Shown here one piece after another: positions 7,041-15,532 of a stretch of DNA of 36,632 nt. This stretch comes from UBA2396 sp038042175 (lineage in GTDB: Bacteria; Planctomycetota; Phycisphaerae; Phycisphaerales; UBA1924): positions 1 to 36,632 of the forward strand of contig CAYHQQ010000042.1 in the NCBI GenBank assembly GCA_964358855.1, written 5' to 3'. Numbering within the stretch: the first letter of the stretch is position 1; each line of letters opens with the position of its first letter. The notes under the pieces were generated by a model that was given only the letters and a program-made list of their open reading frames with translations, was not told where the DNA came from and did no database searches. Both the position numbers and the translations under genes were made by a program.

Positions 7041-8816
7041 TCACGTCGTCGGGGTCGTCACGATCCCGCGTGCTTTGAGCCGCTGGAGCACCTCCCGCTG
7101 GAGGGTCTCGGCGACGGCGACCTCGTCGACGGTGACATGGTCGGCTCCAAGCTGCTGGGCCCGGAACGAGCCGGCCAGGAAGCTCGTCCGCGTGACGACG
7201 TACACCCCGGGGTTCATCGCCTTCACCGCGCCCGTGGCACGCAGGGCGGCTTCCTCGTCAGGGACGGTGATGACGACTGCCGCGGCCGTCCGCACCCCCG
7301 CCGATTCGAGCACCTCGGTGTTGGTCGCGTCACCGAAGACGACCTTGCGCTTGCCCATCTGTGCCTGGCGCTCGACCACCTTCGCGTTGAGTTCGATCAC
7401 CGTCACCGTCACGCCCGCGATTTCCAGTCGATCGGCGACGGCCCTTCCCGCGGGCCCGAATCCGGCGACGACCACGTGCCCCTTGAGCTCGTCGGACGCC
7501 AGGCCTTTGGCCGTCCGCTGGGCAGCGTCTTCGCGCAGCGACGCGGGGTCGATCCAGCTGGCCAGAGGCCAGCCGAGCATTCGATTGCCCAGGAGGTGTG
7601 CGGGTCCGATGAGCATGGGGCTGAGGATCAGCGAGGCGATGACGACGGCGATCACCAGGGCGCCCGCGTCGTCGGTGACGATGTTCATTTTCACGGCCGG
7701 CGCGAGGGCGACGAGCGCGAACTCGCCCGCGTTGCCCAGGTAGATGCCCGACAGCAGCGCCGATCTGGGCGTGAGGCCCAGGGTCCACCCCGAGAGACCG
7801 ATGCTCAGGGTCTTGAGGGCGATGAGCCCGATGGACCCAAAGACCACGACGCCCCAGTTCTCCACGACCAGCCGGGCGTCAACGTTGAGGCCCACCGCGG
7901 TGAAGAACACGGCCATGAGGATGTCGCGCATGGGGGCGAGCTGGCCCGCGAGCTGGTGGCGAAAGGGCGTGCTGGCGAGCAGGAATCCCGCCAGGAACGC
8001 CCCCATCTCGGCCGAGAAGCCAAGCACGCGTGTCCCCACCGCCGCGGCGAGGGCGACCGACCCTGAGAAGACGATGAGCAGCTCGGACGAGCCCGTGGCC
8101 GCGATGGCGCGAAGGGCCGCCGGGAGCACGTACCGCCCCACGGTGACCAGCGCGACGATTCCGCCGATGCTGATGCCCGCGCGGGAGAGAAACTCAAGGG
8201 CGGGCGGCAGCCCTCGATACCATTCGTCCTGGGGAGTCGACAGGGGCACGCCGGCGCCGCTCCACCGGGCGATGAGGGGCAGAAGTCCCAGCACGACGAC
8301 GGTCGCCAGGTCCTGGACGATCGACACGCCCAGGCCGACACGGGAATGGATGGTGCGCATTTCGCGGCGGGCCGAGACGACGCGGACGAAGATCGCCGTC
8401 GACGACATCGCAAGGGCCATGGCGACGGCGAGCGCCGCGGGCGCGGGAAGGCCCAGCCAAAGGAGTATCGGCCACGCGACCAGCGTCGTGGCGACGGTGG
8501 ACATGGCGCCCACGCCCAGGATGTGCACCACGCCGCGGCCCATGTGTCCGGCGTCCAGGTGCAGGCCGATGCCGAACATCAGGAGAATGACCGCCAGATC
8601 GGAGATCTGCTCGACGCGGTGGTTGTCCTGGATGGCGCCCAGCGCGTGGGGACCGATGAGGGCGCCCGCGAGCAGGTAGCCCGGGATCGCCTCGAGCTTG
8701 ACCTTGGCGAAGAGCGTCGAGACCAGCGCCGCGACGAGCAGGATGATCATGAGGTCACGCGCGAGCGGGACGCCAGGATTCGCGGAATCGACTTCGGCGA
8801 GCGCGAGCAGGATCAA
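7041..8816 (-). CDS. KefB/CPA2-type cation:proton antiporter with TrkA-N domain
   Basis: Inner-membrane monovalent cation/H+ antiporter or K+ efflux system of 591 residues. Residues from about 20 to 400 form a multi-pass hydrophobic domain with typical CPA2 phrases (I-P-G-Y-L-L-A-G-A-L-I-G-P, L-L-M-F-G-I-G-L, and G-A-F-L-A-G-F-L-L-A). A cytosolic TrkA-N (RCK) domain begins near residue 450 with V-V-V-A-G-F-G-P-A-G, a GxGxxG nucleotide-binding loop, followed by V-I-E-L-N and F-G-D-A. This domain normally senses NAD(H) or related ligands. No separate TrkA-C domain is evident. The start is TTG at 8816, inside a 4-nt TTGA overlap with the mnmG stop, with AAGG upstream; an internal ATG at 8750 is the alternative. 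It is translated from the mnmG transcript. Confidence 0.9.
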   Translation of the reverse strand: MILLALAEVDSANPGVPLARDLMIILLVAALVSTLFAKVKLEAIPGYLLAGALIGPHALGAIQDNHRVEQISDLAVILLMFGIGLHLDAGHMGRGVVHILGVGAMSTVATTLVAWPILLWLGLPAPAALAVAMALAMSSTAIFVRVVSARREMRTIHSRVGLGVSIVQDLATVVVLGLLPLIARWSGAGVPLSTPQDEWYRGLPPALEFLSRAGISIGGIVALVTVGRYVLPAALRAIAATGSSELLIVFSGSVALAAAVGTRVLGFSAEMGAFLAGFLLASTPFRHQLAGQLAPMRDILMAVFFTAVGLNVDARLVVENWGVVVFGSIGLIALKTLSIGLSGWTLGLTPRSALLSGIYLGNAGEFALVALAPAVKMNIVTDDAGALVIAVVIASLILSPMLIGPAHLLGNRMLGWPLASWIDPASLREDAAQRTAKGLASDELKGHVVVAGFGPAGRAVADRLEIAGVTVTVIELNAKVVERQAQMGKRKVVFGDATNTEVLESAGVRTAAAVVITVPDEEAALRATGAVKAMNPGVYVVTRTSFLAGSFRAQQLGADHVTVDEVAVAETLQREVLQRLKARGIVTTPTT

Positions 8817-10756
8817 TGGGGGAGCCTTTCATCCGTGGGACCGCCCTGGCGGTGCTTCTTCACGAGGACGGAAAGTAGGGTCAGGTCCGCGGGCGTGATG
8901 CCCTCGAGGCGCCCGGCCTGGCCGAACGTGCGGGGGCGGAATCGTGACAGAGCGACGCGGGCCTCGGTCCGGAGCGCTTGGATGCTGTCGTAGGGCATGT
9001 CGTCGGGGATGCCGCGGTGCTCGGTCTGGGCCTGTCTGCGGATCTCAAGCAGGGCACGCTCGACGAACGGAGCGTACTTGCGGTTGGCGTGGGCGGTCTC
9101 GAGCATGCGATGGGCGCGTGCCGACGTCGCAAGATCGGGATCGACCGAGGTGAGCCACCGGCCAAAGTCCGCGACCTCCCACTGGGGCGTGCGGATCGCC
9201 TTGTCGATGGACATTCCGGCGTGCCTGCCCGAGTCGATGGCGCGATCGAGCCGCGCGCTGAGGGCCCTGCGCTCGGCGAAGCGAGCCCGGCGCATGCTGC
9301 CCAGCGTTCCGGTGAGGAGTCCGAGCGAGCCGGCGATGGGCGTGAGGCGATCAGCGGCGTTGTCGGCCCTGAGCAGGAGGCGATACTCCGCGCGGCTGGT
9401 GAACATGCGATAGGGCTCGACGGGCGTCTTGGTCACCAGGTCGTCCATGAGCACCCCGATGTACGCCTGATCGCGCCCCAGCGTGAACTCCGCCTCGCCG
9501 ATCGCGAGTCGTGCCGCGTTCACTCCCGCCACGAGCCCCTGGGCCGCGGCCTCTTCGTACCCGCTGGTGCCGTTGATCTGTCCGGCCAGAAACAGCCCGT
9601 GCACCAGGCGTGTCATGCCGGTGGGCAGGATCTGGTGGGGCCTGACCATGTCGTACTCGACCGCGTAGCCAAAGCGCAGGATTTCCGCTCGCTCGCATCC
9701 GGGCATGGACCTGACGATCGCGGTCTGAACCTCCGCCGGCAGGCTCGTCGAGATCCCGTTGCAGTAGATCCAGTCGTCGTCGAGCGACTCGGGCTCGAGG
9801 AAGACGGCGTGCGAATCACGCTGGGCGAAGCGGACGACCTTGTCCTCGATGCTCGGGCAGTACCTGGGCCCGACACCCTCGATCTGCCCTGTGAACATCG
9901 GCGCGCGGTGCAGATTGGCACGGATGAGTTCGTGCGACGCGGCGGTGGTCTGGGTCTGGCGACACTCGACCTGGGTGAGAACCGGAAACCGATCCAGTGA
10001 CGCGAAGGGCGTGAGTCCTCCCGCGGCGGTCGCCGAAAGGTCGCTGAACGGCACGGGCGCGTCGTCGCCCAGGTCGGAGGGCATGCCTTCCCAGTCCAAT
10101 GAGCCCCTGCGAAGCCTGGGCGGCGTCCCGGTCTTGAGACGGCCCAGCTCAAACCCAAGCGCCGCCAGAGAGCCTGAGATCCCCACGGCCGACGCCTCGC
10201 CGAAGCGTCCGCCCTCGCTCTTTGATTCGCCCGTGTGCATGAGCCCGCGCATGAACGTTCCCGTCGTGAGCACGACGCATTGGGACGCGAGCTCGAGTTG
10301 CTCCTGGCCGGTCCGGACCACGACGCCCTTGATCTTTGCGTCCACCACCACGAGCTCTTCAACGCTGCCGGCGATGACCTGGATCTCGGGGGTCGCGGCG
10401 ATCATCTCCTGCACGGTCCGGGCGTAGGCGTGCTTGTCGCACTGGGCCCGGGGGCCAAAGACCGCCTGCCCCTTGCTCGCGTTGAGCATCTTGAACTGGA
10501 TGCCGGTGGCGTCGGTGGCCAGACCCATCAGCCCGCCCAGGGCGTCGATCTCGCGGACAAGCTGCCCCTTGGCCAGCCCGCCGATCGCCGGGTTGCACGA
10601 CATGACGCCGATTTTCGAGGGGTCGAGGCTGACCAGGGCAACGCTTTGCTCTGCGGGAGACCCCCGACCGCGCAGCAGATTCGCGGCGGCCCACGCGGCC
10701 TCAACGCCCGCGTGTCCGCCGCCGATGACTATCACCTGGAACTGTGTGGCGCTCAC
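8813..10756 (-). CDS. mnmG: tRNA uridine-5-carboxymethylaminomethyl modification enzyme MnmG
   Basis: FAD-dependent enzyme (formerly GidA) that works with MnmE to install the carboxymethylaminomethyl group on wobble U34 of certain tRNAs. The 647-residue length fits the family. It has the FAD dinucleotide motif V-I-G-G-G-H-A-G-V-E-A-A at about 10-21, the M-S-C-N-P-A-I-G-G-L-A-K-G segment, G-L-M-H-T-G-E-S, and R-L-K-T-G-T-P-P-R-L, all MnmG hallmarks. The start is GTG at 10756; there is no Shine-Dalgarno sequence, but TAAACT stands 5 nt upstream, so it may have its own leaderless promoter despite the 27-bp gap to the pilus operon. MnmE is not in the window. mnmG is often near the origin, but no dnaA or dnaN is seen here. 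Confidence 0.96.
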   Translation of the reverse strand: MSATQFQVIVIGGGHAGVEAAWAAANLLRGRGSPAEQSVALVSLDPSKIGVMSCNPAIGGLAKGQLVREIDALGGLMGLATDATGIQFKMLNASKGQAVFGPRAQCDKHAYARTVQEMIAATPEIQVIAGSVEELVVVDAKIKGVVVRTGQEQLELASQCVVLTTGTFMRGLMHTGESKSEGGRFGEASAVGISGSLAALGFELGRLKTGTPPRLRRGSLDWEGMPSDLGDDAPVPFSDLSATAAGGLTPFASLDRFPVLTQVECRQTQTTAASHELIRANLHRAPMFTGQIEGVGPRYCPSIEDKVVRFAQRDSHAVFLEPESLDDDWIYCNGISTSLPAEVQTAIVRSMPGCERAEILRFGYAVEYDMVRPHQILPTGMTRLVHGLFLAGQINGTSGYEEAAAQGLVAGVNAARLAIGEAEFTLGRDQAYIGVLMDDLVTKTPVEPYRMFTSRAEYRLLLRADNAADRLTPIAGSLGLLTGTLGSMRRARFAERRALSARLDRAIDSGRHAGMSIDKAIRTPQWEVADFGRWLTSVDPDLATSARAHRMLETAHANRKYAPFVERALLEIRRQAQTEHRGIPDDMPYDSIQALRTEARVALSRFRPRTFGQAGRLEGITPADLTLLSVLVKKHRQGGPTDERLPH

Positions 10757-10761
10757 CCGTG

Positions 10762-10767
10762 AGTTTA
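10762..10767 (-). promoter_or_regulatory. Putative -10 box of a leaderless transcript (mnmG)
   Basis: On the minus strand TAAACT ends 5 nt before the GTG at 10756. No Shine-Dalgarno sequence is present. It would start a new transcript inside the short gap after the pilus operon. Confidence 0.45.
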
Positions 10768-10783
10768 GGCGAACCCGCCGCGA

Positions 10784-11323
10784 TTACCGCTTGTCGTCGG
10801 GCCTCAACCTTGCCACCGTCGACCGCCCCAGGGGGCCGGAGAACGTCACGGTCTGGGCGACCCGGTCGATCGATTCGACTTTCCATCCCTCACGAACCTC
10901 GTCACCGATGCGCCGCACGCGGCCGTCGATGACGGCCATGAGCTCGCGTCCGCCGGTGGCGATGGAGGTGAGGCGGAAGTCGGCCACGGCGACCATCGGG
11001 ATGCCCGGGATGTCCGAGGGGGAGGGAGGCGCCGCGGTCCTGTGGATCTCGGGCACGAACAAGGGGCAGGGTCCCAGCGGGTTGGTCAGGGTCGCGGTGA
11101 TCGCCCGTGCGAGATCGTCCTGGGGGCGGCGAGCGACGGGAGGCGGGGCCTTGTCGTTCTCCTGGGAACCGCCCTTGCGTTCGGCCGACTTGACCTGAGT
11201 TGCGCCGGCTTTGGCGGGACCCTGGGCCAGCCAGGCCGTGCGGACGCCGCCGACGGTCATGAGCGGCAGCGCGAGCGCCGCCACGTAGGAGAGCCTGAGG
11301 GCACGTTGTTCGGAGGGCATCAT
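10784..11323 (-). CDS. PilP/GspC-like pilus or secretion assembly protein
   Basis: Last gene of the pilus/secretion operon, 179 residues. One membrane segment lies near residues 10-30, followed by a basic Pro/Lys-rich linker. The C-terminal domain of about 75 residues (M-V-A-V-A-D-F-R-L-T-S to the end) has the pattern of the PilP/GspC homology region: short beta strands with V-I-D-G-R-V-R-R-I-G-D-E-V and then W-K-V-E-S-I-D. In known systems this region links the inner-membrane PilN/PilO complex to the outer-membrane secretin. Position after PilMN and PilO supports the call. The start at 11323 gives a 4-nt overlap with the PilO-like stop; a second ATG follows directly. Confidence 0.7.
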   Translation of the reverse strand: MMPSEQRALRLSYVAALALPLMTVGGVRTAWLAQGPAKAGATQVKSAERKGGSQENDKAPPPVARRPQDDLARAITATLTNPLGPCPLFVPEIHRTAAPPSPSDIPGIPMVAVADFRLTSIATGGRELMAVIDGRVRRIGDEVREGWKVESIDRVAQTVTFSGPLGRSTVARLRPDDKR

Positions 11324-11928
11324 GACCTGGGCTTCTCCTGGGTGCGGACCGGCAGGGGAGTCTGGGGCTTGAAGTGAGACGTCTCGATGTTCGCCACGAC
11401 GATCAGCACGCCGTCGGGCGAGCGCTCGGGCACCATGCGCAGGGTGTTGACCCGCACGATGCCCAGGCCTGTCTCGACCTGGTTGAGGAACTTGACTGCT
11501 CCGGCGAACTCTCCGCGGAATTCCATGGAGAAATCGATGGTTCCCACGGCGATCCCGGTCTTGGTCTCGATCTCGCGTCCGCGGGTCGTGTTGCGCGAGG
11601 GGTTGAGGCGATCGATGCGCACGGCGCACTCGCTCGCCGCGGCCACGATTGCGTCGTAGAGCTTCTCGGGCTCGGGTCCTTCGAGTGCGAGGGACTTGAA
11701 CCGAGCCTCCTGCGCGTGCATCGCCGCTTCGGTGGAGTCTTTGGTCGTTGGGGTCTCGCCGGTGCCGGCGTCCTTGAGCAGGAGGCGCTGAGCGGCCAGC
11801 TCGGCTCGCGCCGTGCCAAGGTCGGAGGCCGATGAGTGCAGAGCCAGGTACCACGCGCCGCCGGCGAGGATCGCGCCGGCGAGTGTCTGCGACCAGCATC
11901 GCCTGGTGATCGATTCCACGCTGATCAT
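11320..11928 (-). CDS. PilO-like inner-membrane assembly protein
   Basis: Protein of 202 residues with a short cytoplasmic N-terminus, one membrane segment (about 14-33, L-A-G-A-I-L-A-G-G-A-W-Y-L-A-L), a helical stretch that could form a coiled coil (about 35-85), and a C-terminal alpha/beta domain. This is the architecture of PilO/GspM, which pairs with PilN/GspL in the inner membrane. The segment F-S-M-E-F-R-G-E-F-A-G-A-V-K-F-L-N-Q-V-E resembles the first helix of PilO-type ferredoxin-like domains. It lies between the PilMN fusion and the PilP-like gene, overlapping each by 4 nt, which is the canonical pilM-N-O-P order. Sequence similarity to named PilO proteins is weak, so the call rests partly on context. 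Confidence 0.75.
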   Translation of the reverse strand: MISVESITRRCWSQTLAGAILAGGAWYLALHSSASDLGTARAELAAQRLLLKDAGTGETPTTKDSTEAAMHAQEARFKSLALEGPEPEKLYDAIVAAASECAVRIDRLNPSRNTTRGREIETKTGIAVGTIDFSMEFRGEFAGAVKFLNQVETGLGIVRVNTLRMVPERSPDGVLIVVANIETSHFKPQTPLPVRTQEKPRS

Positions 11929-13556
11929 TGTGATCCTCCTCCACGGGGCGCCCCGCCGGTCACCACGCTTTGAACTTTCGTTCCCGTGGGCTCGTCGGGA
12001 TCCATTGCCACGAGCTTGAGCATCAGGGAGAAAGTCACCATTGGATCGGCCCCGGTGGTCGAGCTCTGCTTGGAGATGAGGTTCGCGCTCTCGAACATGG
12101 GCGAGGCGGCCAGGCGTTCCATCAATCCCGAGAGCCGGTCCTTGCCTTGCCCGTCGATGGGGAGCGATCCCTTCATCGCGAGCATCACGCCGTCGTTGGC
12201 GTGCGAGGCGACGAGTTCGGCGACTCTGAGTCCCTCGAAGTTGAGGCGTGTCATCTCGGCGACCGCGCCGGCAAGGCTCGCCTTCTCGCCCACCGAGGCG
12301 TACAGGAACTGGTCGTAGCGGCCCAGCCGGTCGCGCAGGACGCCCAGACGGGTCTCCCGGTCTTTGTTGGCCTTGACCTGCTCGATGGAGGACTCGTTGG
12401 CGCGAATCTCGTCCCGCACGCTTGCCAGCGCCCGCCTGGACATCGTGAAGTCGCTGGCGATAAAGAGTGCCGCGGCCGCGGCCCCCAGCTGGACGGCCAT
12501 CCGCAGGCCGACGCGAGAGCGTGCAAGGCGTACAGACATCGGAGTCAGGGCGACAACAAGCGAGCCCGCGGCTCGCGTTGCGCCGTGGGCGTGCTGAGGG
12601 GCGATGGGAGCCGCGGAGATGTCGATCTGCGCACCAAGGACTTCGGCAAGGCCATGGATCGCCGCACCCGGACCGGCCAGGACCAGGGAGACGCGGGCGG
12701 CCTCTCCCTCGGGAAGGCCGAAGCGCAGGGTCTGCTTGATCTCGATGGCGAGTCTCTGGAGGACGGGCTGGAGGAGCGGGGCGATTCGGTCGCCGCGGAC
12801 GCCCGAGCCCTCGTCGATCACGCGATCGCGTGCGGGAATGCCGGTGCGGAACAGGAGGGTCGCGGCGTCGGCGCTTTCGACGCCGCACGCGCGCATGGCG
12901 CGGGCGTACGCCTCGATGAGCATCTCGTATCCGGTGCCGATGCCTCGTGCGAAGAGGACGTTGCCGGAATTGCCGCCGGCGATGCCGGAGCCGTGGCGGC
13001 CGAGGTGGAAGACGACGATGGTCTTGGGTTCGGTCCAGGCCATGACCGCCGCGACGGCCGATCGCAGCAGCTCGGCGCTCGAGGGAGTGAACGCGCCGGG
13101 GGTGAGCCCGGCCCGCCCAAGCCACGCCGAGAGTGCCTCGGTCGTTTCGGCGCGATCCGCCACTGAGAAGAGCGACGATCTGGCTTCACCGTTCTTGCTC
13201 GACTTTCGGGTGGGGACGGGCGTGAGGACCGCGGGCGCGTCGATTCCGGCGCCGGGGATGGCCTCGCGAAGGCGCAGCATCGCCGCGCCGGCGGCCTCCC
13301 TGGCCTCCAGCGGCATGGTCACGAGCTCGGCGGTCGCGCCGGCGCTCTGGTAGCACACGTCGGCGGTTCCGCTCTTGACGCCCAGCTTTGCCAGGGCGGT
13401 CTCGAGCGCCGAGTCCAGGCTTGTCAGCGCGCCCTTCCAGTGCGAGTCCCACTCGCTCTGATCGAGTTCAATTGTCTGAGTGGCGCTGCGCCCCGCCAGC
13501 GAGACTTCCAGCGCCGTCGGAGAGAGCACCACCTTGATCTTCGTTCGTCCCAGCAT
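11925..13556 (-). CDS. PilM-PilN fusion protein of the pilus/secretion machine
   Basis: A 543-residue protein that appears to join two normally separate parts. Residues 1 to about 340 look like a PilM/GspL-type actin-like ATPase domain, with I-V-V-F-H-L-G-R-H-G-S-G around 180-191 and L-V-L-A-G-P-G-A-A-I around 291-300. Residues 351-370 form a membrane helix, followed by a coiled coil (about 372-420) and a C-terminal ferredoxin-like domain of the PilN type ending in V-T-F-S-L-M-L-K-L. In separate-gene systems PilM is cytoplasmic and binds the N-terminal tail of PilN; here the two are tethered. The start ATG at 13556 has GAGG close upstream. It overlaps the PilO-like gene by 4 nt; an 83-bp gap precedes it, the longest gap inside the operon. 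Confidence 0.75.
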   Translation of the reverse strand: MLGRTKIKVVLSPTALEVSLAGRSATQTIELDQSEWDSHWKGALTSLDSALETALAKLGVKSGTADVCYQSAGATAELVTMPLEAREAAGAAMLRLREAIPGAGIDAPAVLTPVPTRKSSKNGEARSSLFSVADRAETTEALSAWLGRAGLTPGAFTPSSAELLRSAVAAVMAWTEPKTIVVFHLGRHGSGIAGGNSGNVLFARGIGTGYEMLIEAYARAMRACGVESADAATLLFRTGIPARDRVIDEGSGVRGDRIAPLLQPVLQRLAIEIKQTLRFGLPEGEAARVSLVLAGPGAAIHGLAEVLGAQIDISAAPIAPQHAHGATRAAGSLVVALTPMSVRLARSRVGLRMAVQLGAAAAALFIASDFTMSRRALASVRDEIRANESSIEQVKANKDRETRLGVLRDRLGRYDQFLYASVGEKASLAGAVAEMTRLNFEGLRVAELVASHANDGVMLAMKGSLPIDGQGKDRLSGLMERLAASPMFESANLISKQSSTTGADPMVTFSLMLKLVAMDPDEPTGTKVQSVVTGGAPRGGGSQ

Positions 13557-13639
13557 GCGGCCTCATTTCGGGATGTCGTCCAGAGAGTTAATCGGACCAT
13601 TGGGGGCCGGACTTTGGCCGCGTCGGTCTCGGCGTGTCG

Positions 13640-14020
13640 TCACGGAACCGAGGTGCTCAGCGAGATCTTGACGCGCCTGGCCGAGTTATCCGCCTTTCCC
13701 TCGACGACGATGTCGCCCGCGGTCAGGGCTCCGGTGGTCTGCTTGAAGGTGGCGGTCGCGTTGCCGACCACGAGCGTGGTGCCTGCGGCGGGCGGGGTCT
13801 GGCCGCTCTGGGCCTGCCGGCAGGCGATGAGGGCGGCCGAGTCGGCGGCGAAGTAGGCCCGCTGGGTCATGACCCTGCGGATGGCCTGATCGGCGTCGTG
13901 GCGTCCGCCGCCCACGCTGGTGATGGCGACCATCTGAACGGCGGCGATGAGCAGGACGACGGCGGCGACGGCGGCTCCGCGGCGATTGTTCGAAGGGATT
14001 GTGGTGTTCGTCGTGGTCAT
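13640..14020 (-). CDS. PilX-like minor pilin/assembly protein
   Basis: Small protein of 126 residues with an N-terminal R-R-G-A-A-V-A-A-V-V-L-L-I-A-A-V hydrophobic helix (about 13-32), followed by a helical segment with R-A-Y-F-A-A-D-S-A-A-L-I-A and a short beta-rich domain. The phrase A-Y-F-A-A-D-S-A is the typical mark of PilX/GspK-like proteins, which are pseudopilin-like minor subunits. There is no Glu at position +5 after the Arg-Arg-Gly, as is also true of GspK, so processing by the prepilin peptidase is uncertain. It overlaps the preceding pseudopilin gene by 4 nt. Confidence 0.7.
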   Translation of the reverse strand: MTTTNTTIPSNNRRGAAVAAVVLLIAAVQMVAITSVGGGRHDADQAIRRVMTQRAYFAADSAALIACRQAQSGQTPPAAGTTLVVGNATATFKQTTGALTAGDIVVEGKADNSARRVKISLSTSVP

Positions 14021-14529
14021 GTCCCAAGCAACCTCGCCCGGATGAAGGCTCCGCCGCGCAGCTCAAAGCCCGACGCGACGATGGTGATGTTGTACCGCCA
14101 GGTCTTGCCCGGCGTGGCCAGCACGCTGGTCTTGCCGTCCTGGTCCAGGTAAGCGATTGAGAAGGAGGTCACGTTGCGCAGGAGGGGGACGGAAGCGCCG
14201 TCGGTACCGATCAGGTTCAGCGTGGTACCGACGAGTGAGAGCCCGCGCTTGTCGGCGAACTGCACGCTCGTCGAGGTTGCGGTCGTGATGTCCATCATCC
14301 CGCTGGTCGTTGACGGGGGCGTGTCCCGCAGGACCGCCACGCAGCGGTCCAGGGCGTACGCGGTGCCCTCGCTGACGTCGCGGGCCTTGCTGGCGTTGAC
14401 GTATCCCGTGGCGGCACTGTCGATCGTCGGCATCACGATGGCCGCGGTGACGGCGATGATGGTGATCGAGCAGACGCACTCCACGAGCGTGAATCCGCGA
14501 GGGTGCCTGGTGCGGGCCTTTGTTCTCAT
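14017..14529 (-). CDS. Type IV pilin-like/pseudopilin protein (prepilin motif R-G-F-T-L-V-E)
   Basis: Secreted subunit of 170 residues with a class III (prepilin) signal: a short basic leader MRTKARTRHPRG, cleavage before Phe, then F-T-L-V-E-C-V-C-S-I-T-I-I-A-V-T-A-A-I-V with Glu at +5. The rest is a short helix and a beta-rich globular domain. The relatively large domain suggests a GspI/J-type minor pseudopilin. Two Cys lie just after the Glu within the hydrophobic helix, which is unusual. Start at 14529 overlaps the upstream gene by 4 nt. The protein needs a prepilin peptidase, which is not encoded in this window. Confidence 0.85.
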   Translation of the reverse strand: MRTKARTRHPRGFTLVECVCSITIIAVTAAIVMPTIDSAATGYVNASKARDVSEGTAYALDRCVAVLRDTPPSTTSGMMDITTATSTSVQFADKRGLSLVGTTLNLIGTDGASVPLLRNVTSFSIAYLDQDGKTSVLATPGKTWRYNITIVASGFELRGGAFIRARLLGT

Positions 14530-14990
14530 GGCTTGGCCACCACCATCGTCGTCGCCAGGGCCCGGGCGGTGCCCGACGAATCGGTGTAGGTCACTGTCAC
14601 GGTGGCCTTTCGGTAGAGGTCCTTTGCGGTGTCGCCCGTCGCGACCAGCGTGGGCCCAAGGAGTCCGCTGAACGAGAGCGACCAGTTGAACCCCTGCCCC
14701 GAGTAGAAGCTGGACGTCCCCGACATGCGGGCGAAGAGGCCGGTTGTGGCGGTGTCGGTGTATGTCGCGGGCGTCAGGCCGATGTCGCTTGTGACCGAGT
14801 CGGACATCACCTGCTCGATCACGACGTTGGCCAGGGCGGTGGCCCGCACGACGCTGATGGAGTCGGCCCGGCGCGAGGCGGCCTCGCCCAGCCACGAGAG
14901 CGTGGGCGGCACGGCGATGGCCAGGACCAGCACGACGACGACGGCCTCGATGAGGGTCGCGCCGCGGCGGAGATGACGGGCGGGCATCAT
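14526..14990 (-). CDS. Minor pseudopilin (prepilin motif R-G-A-T-L-I-E)
   Basis: A 154-residue subunit with the prepilin leader MMPARHLRRG, a cleavage site before Ala, and A-T-L-I-E-A-V-V-V-V-L-V-L-A-I-A-V with Glu at +5. The T-L-I-E-A phrase is frequent in GspI/PilV-like minor subunits. The helix continues to R-A-D-S-I-S-V-V-R-A-T-A-L-A-N-V-V-I-E-Q, and a Ser/Thr-rich beta domain follows. The frame is open further upstream, but the start at 14990 places the leader correctly and gives a 4-nt overlap with the GspH-like gene. Confidence 0.85.
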   Translation of the reverse strand: MMPARHLRRGATLIEAVVVVLVLAIAVPPTLSWLGEAASRRADSISVVRATALANVVIEQVMSDSVTSDIGLTPATYTDTATTGLFARMSGTSSFYSGQGFNWSLSFSGLLGPTLVATGDTAKDLYRKATVTVTYTDSSGTARALATTMVVAKP

Positions 14991-15529
14991 TCGATCAACC
15001 CCGATCCTCGGCGCACTGTGAGAGTTGCGTTGCCCGTGAAGGTGATTGTCGCGTCCTTGACCCACGCCGATCCGAGCGTGCCGCTCGACGTGCGGGTCTG
15101 GGGCGTGCCGTCGTAGGCGAACCAGAGGGTGACGTTGCCGGAGGTGGAGTCGCCCAGGACGACGGATTCGACATTGACGCCGTTAAAGAGGCCGGGGAGA
15201 GCGATGGTCGGCTCGGGCTGTCCGAGCGGGTCGATCATGGCGCCGGGTGGTGCGCCTGGGGTTGGGATGTTGACGATCGTGAGGGCGGAGCCGGCGTCGA
15301 ACTTGACACCGGTGGGTCTTCCCGAGGCCAGAGCGCACGAGCGAGCGACCAGGAGGAATCTGGCGACTTCCTTGGCGGCGGCGGCGCGGCGCGACGAGGA
15401 GAGGGTTCCGAAGGCTGGGATGGCGGTTGCGGCGAGGATGCCGACGATCAGCACGACGGTCATGAGCTCGACGAGCGTGAACGCCCGGGGCCCGCGAGGA
15501 AACCGGATTGTTGCGCCTGGAAGGGTCAT
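14987..15529 (-). CDS. GspH/FimT-type minor pseudopilin
   Basis: A 180-residue subunit. After a 16-residue basic leader ending in R-A, the helix F-T-L-V-E-L-M-T-V-V-L-I-V-G-I-L-A-A-T-A-I-P-A-F begins, with Glu at +5. The residue before the cleavage site is Ala instead of the usual Gly, which prepilin peptidases tolerate. R-R-A-A-A-A-K-E-V-A-R-F-L-L-V-A-R-S-C-A-L-A-S-G-R-P-T is the typical continuation of GspH/FimT, followed by a beta-sandwich region. GspH-like subunits sit at or near the pilus tip in known systems. There is only a 3-bp gap to the GspG-like stop codon. Confidence 0.85.
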   Translation of the reverse strand: MTLPGATIRFPRGPRAFTLVELMTVVLIVGILAATAIPAFGTLSSSRRAAAAKEVARFLLVARSCALASGRPTGVKFDAGSALTIVNIPTPGAPPGAMIDPLGQPEPTIALPGLFNGVNVESVVLGDSTSGNVTLWFAYDGTPQTRTSSGTLGSAWVKDATITFTGNATLTVRRGSGLIE

Positions 15530-15532
15530 GGC

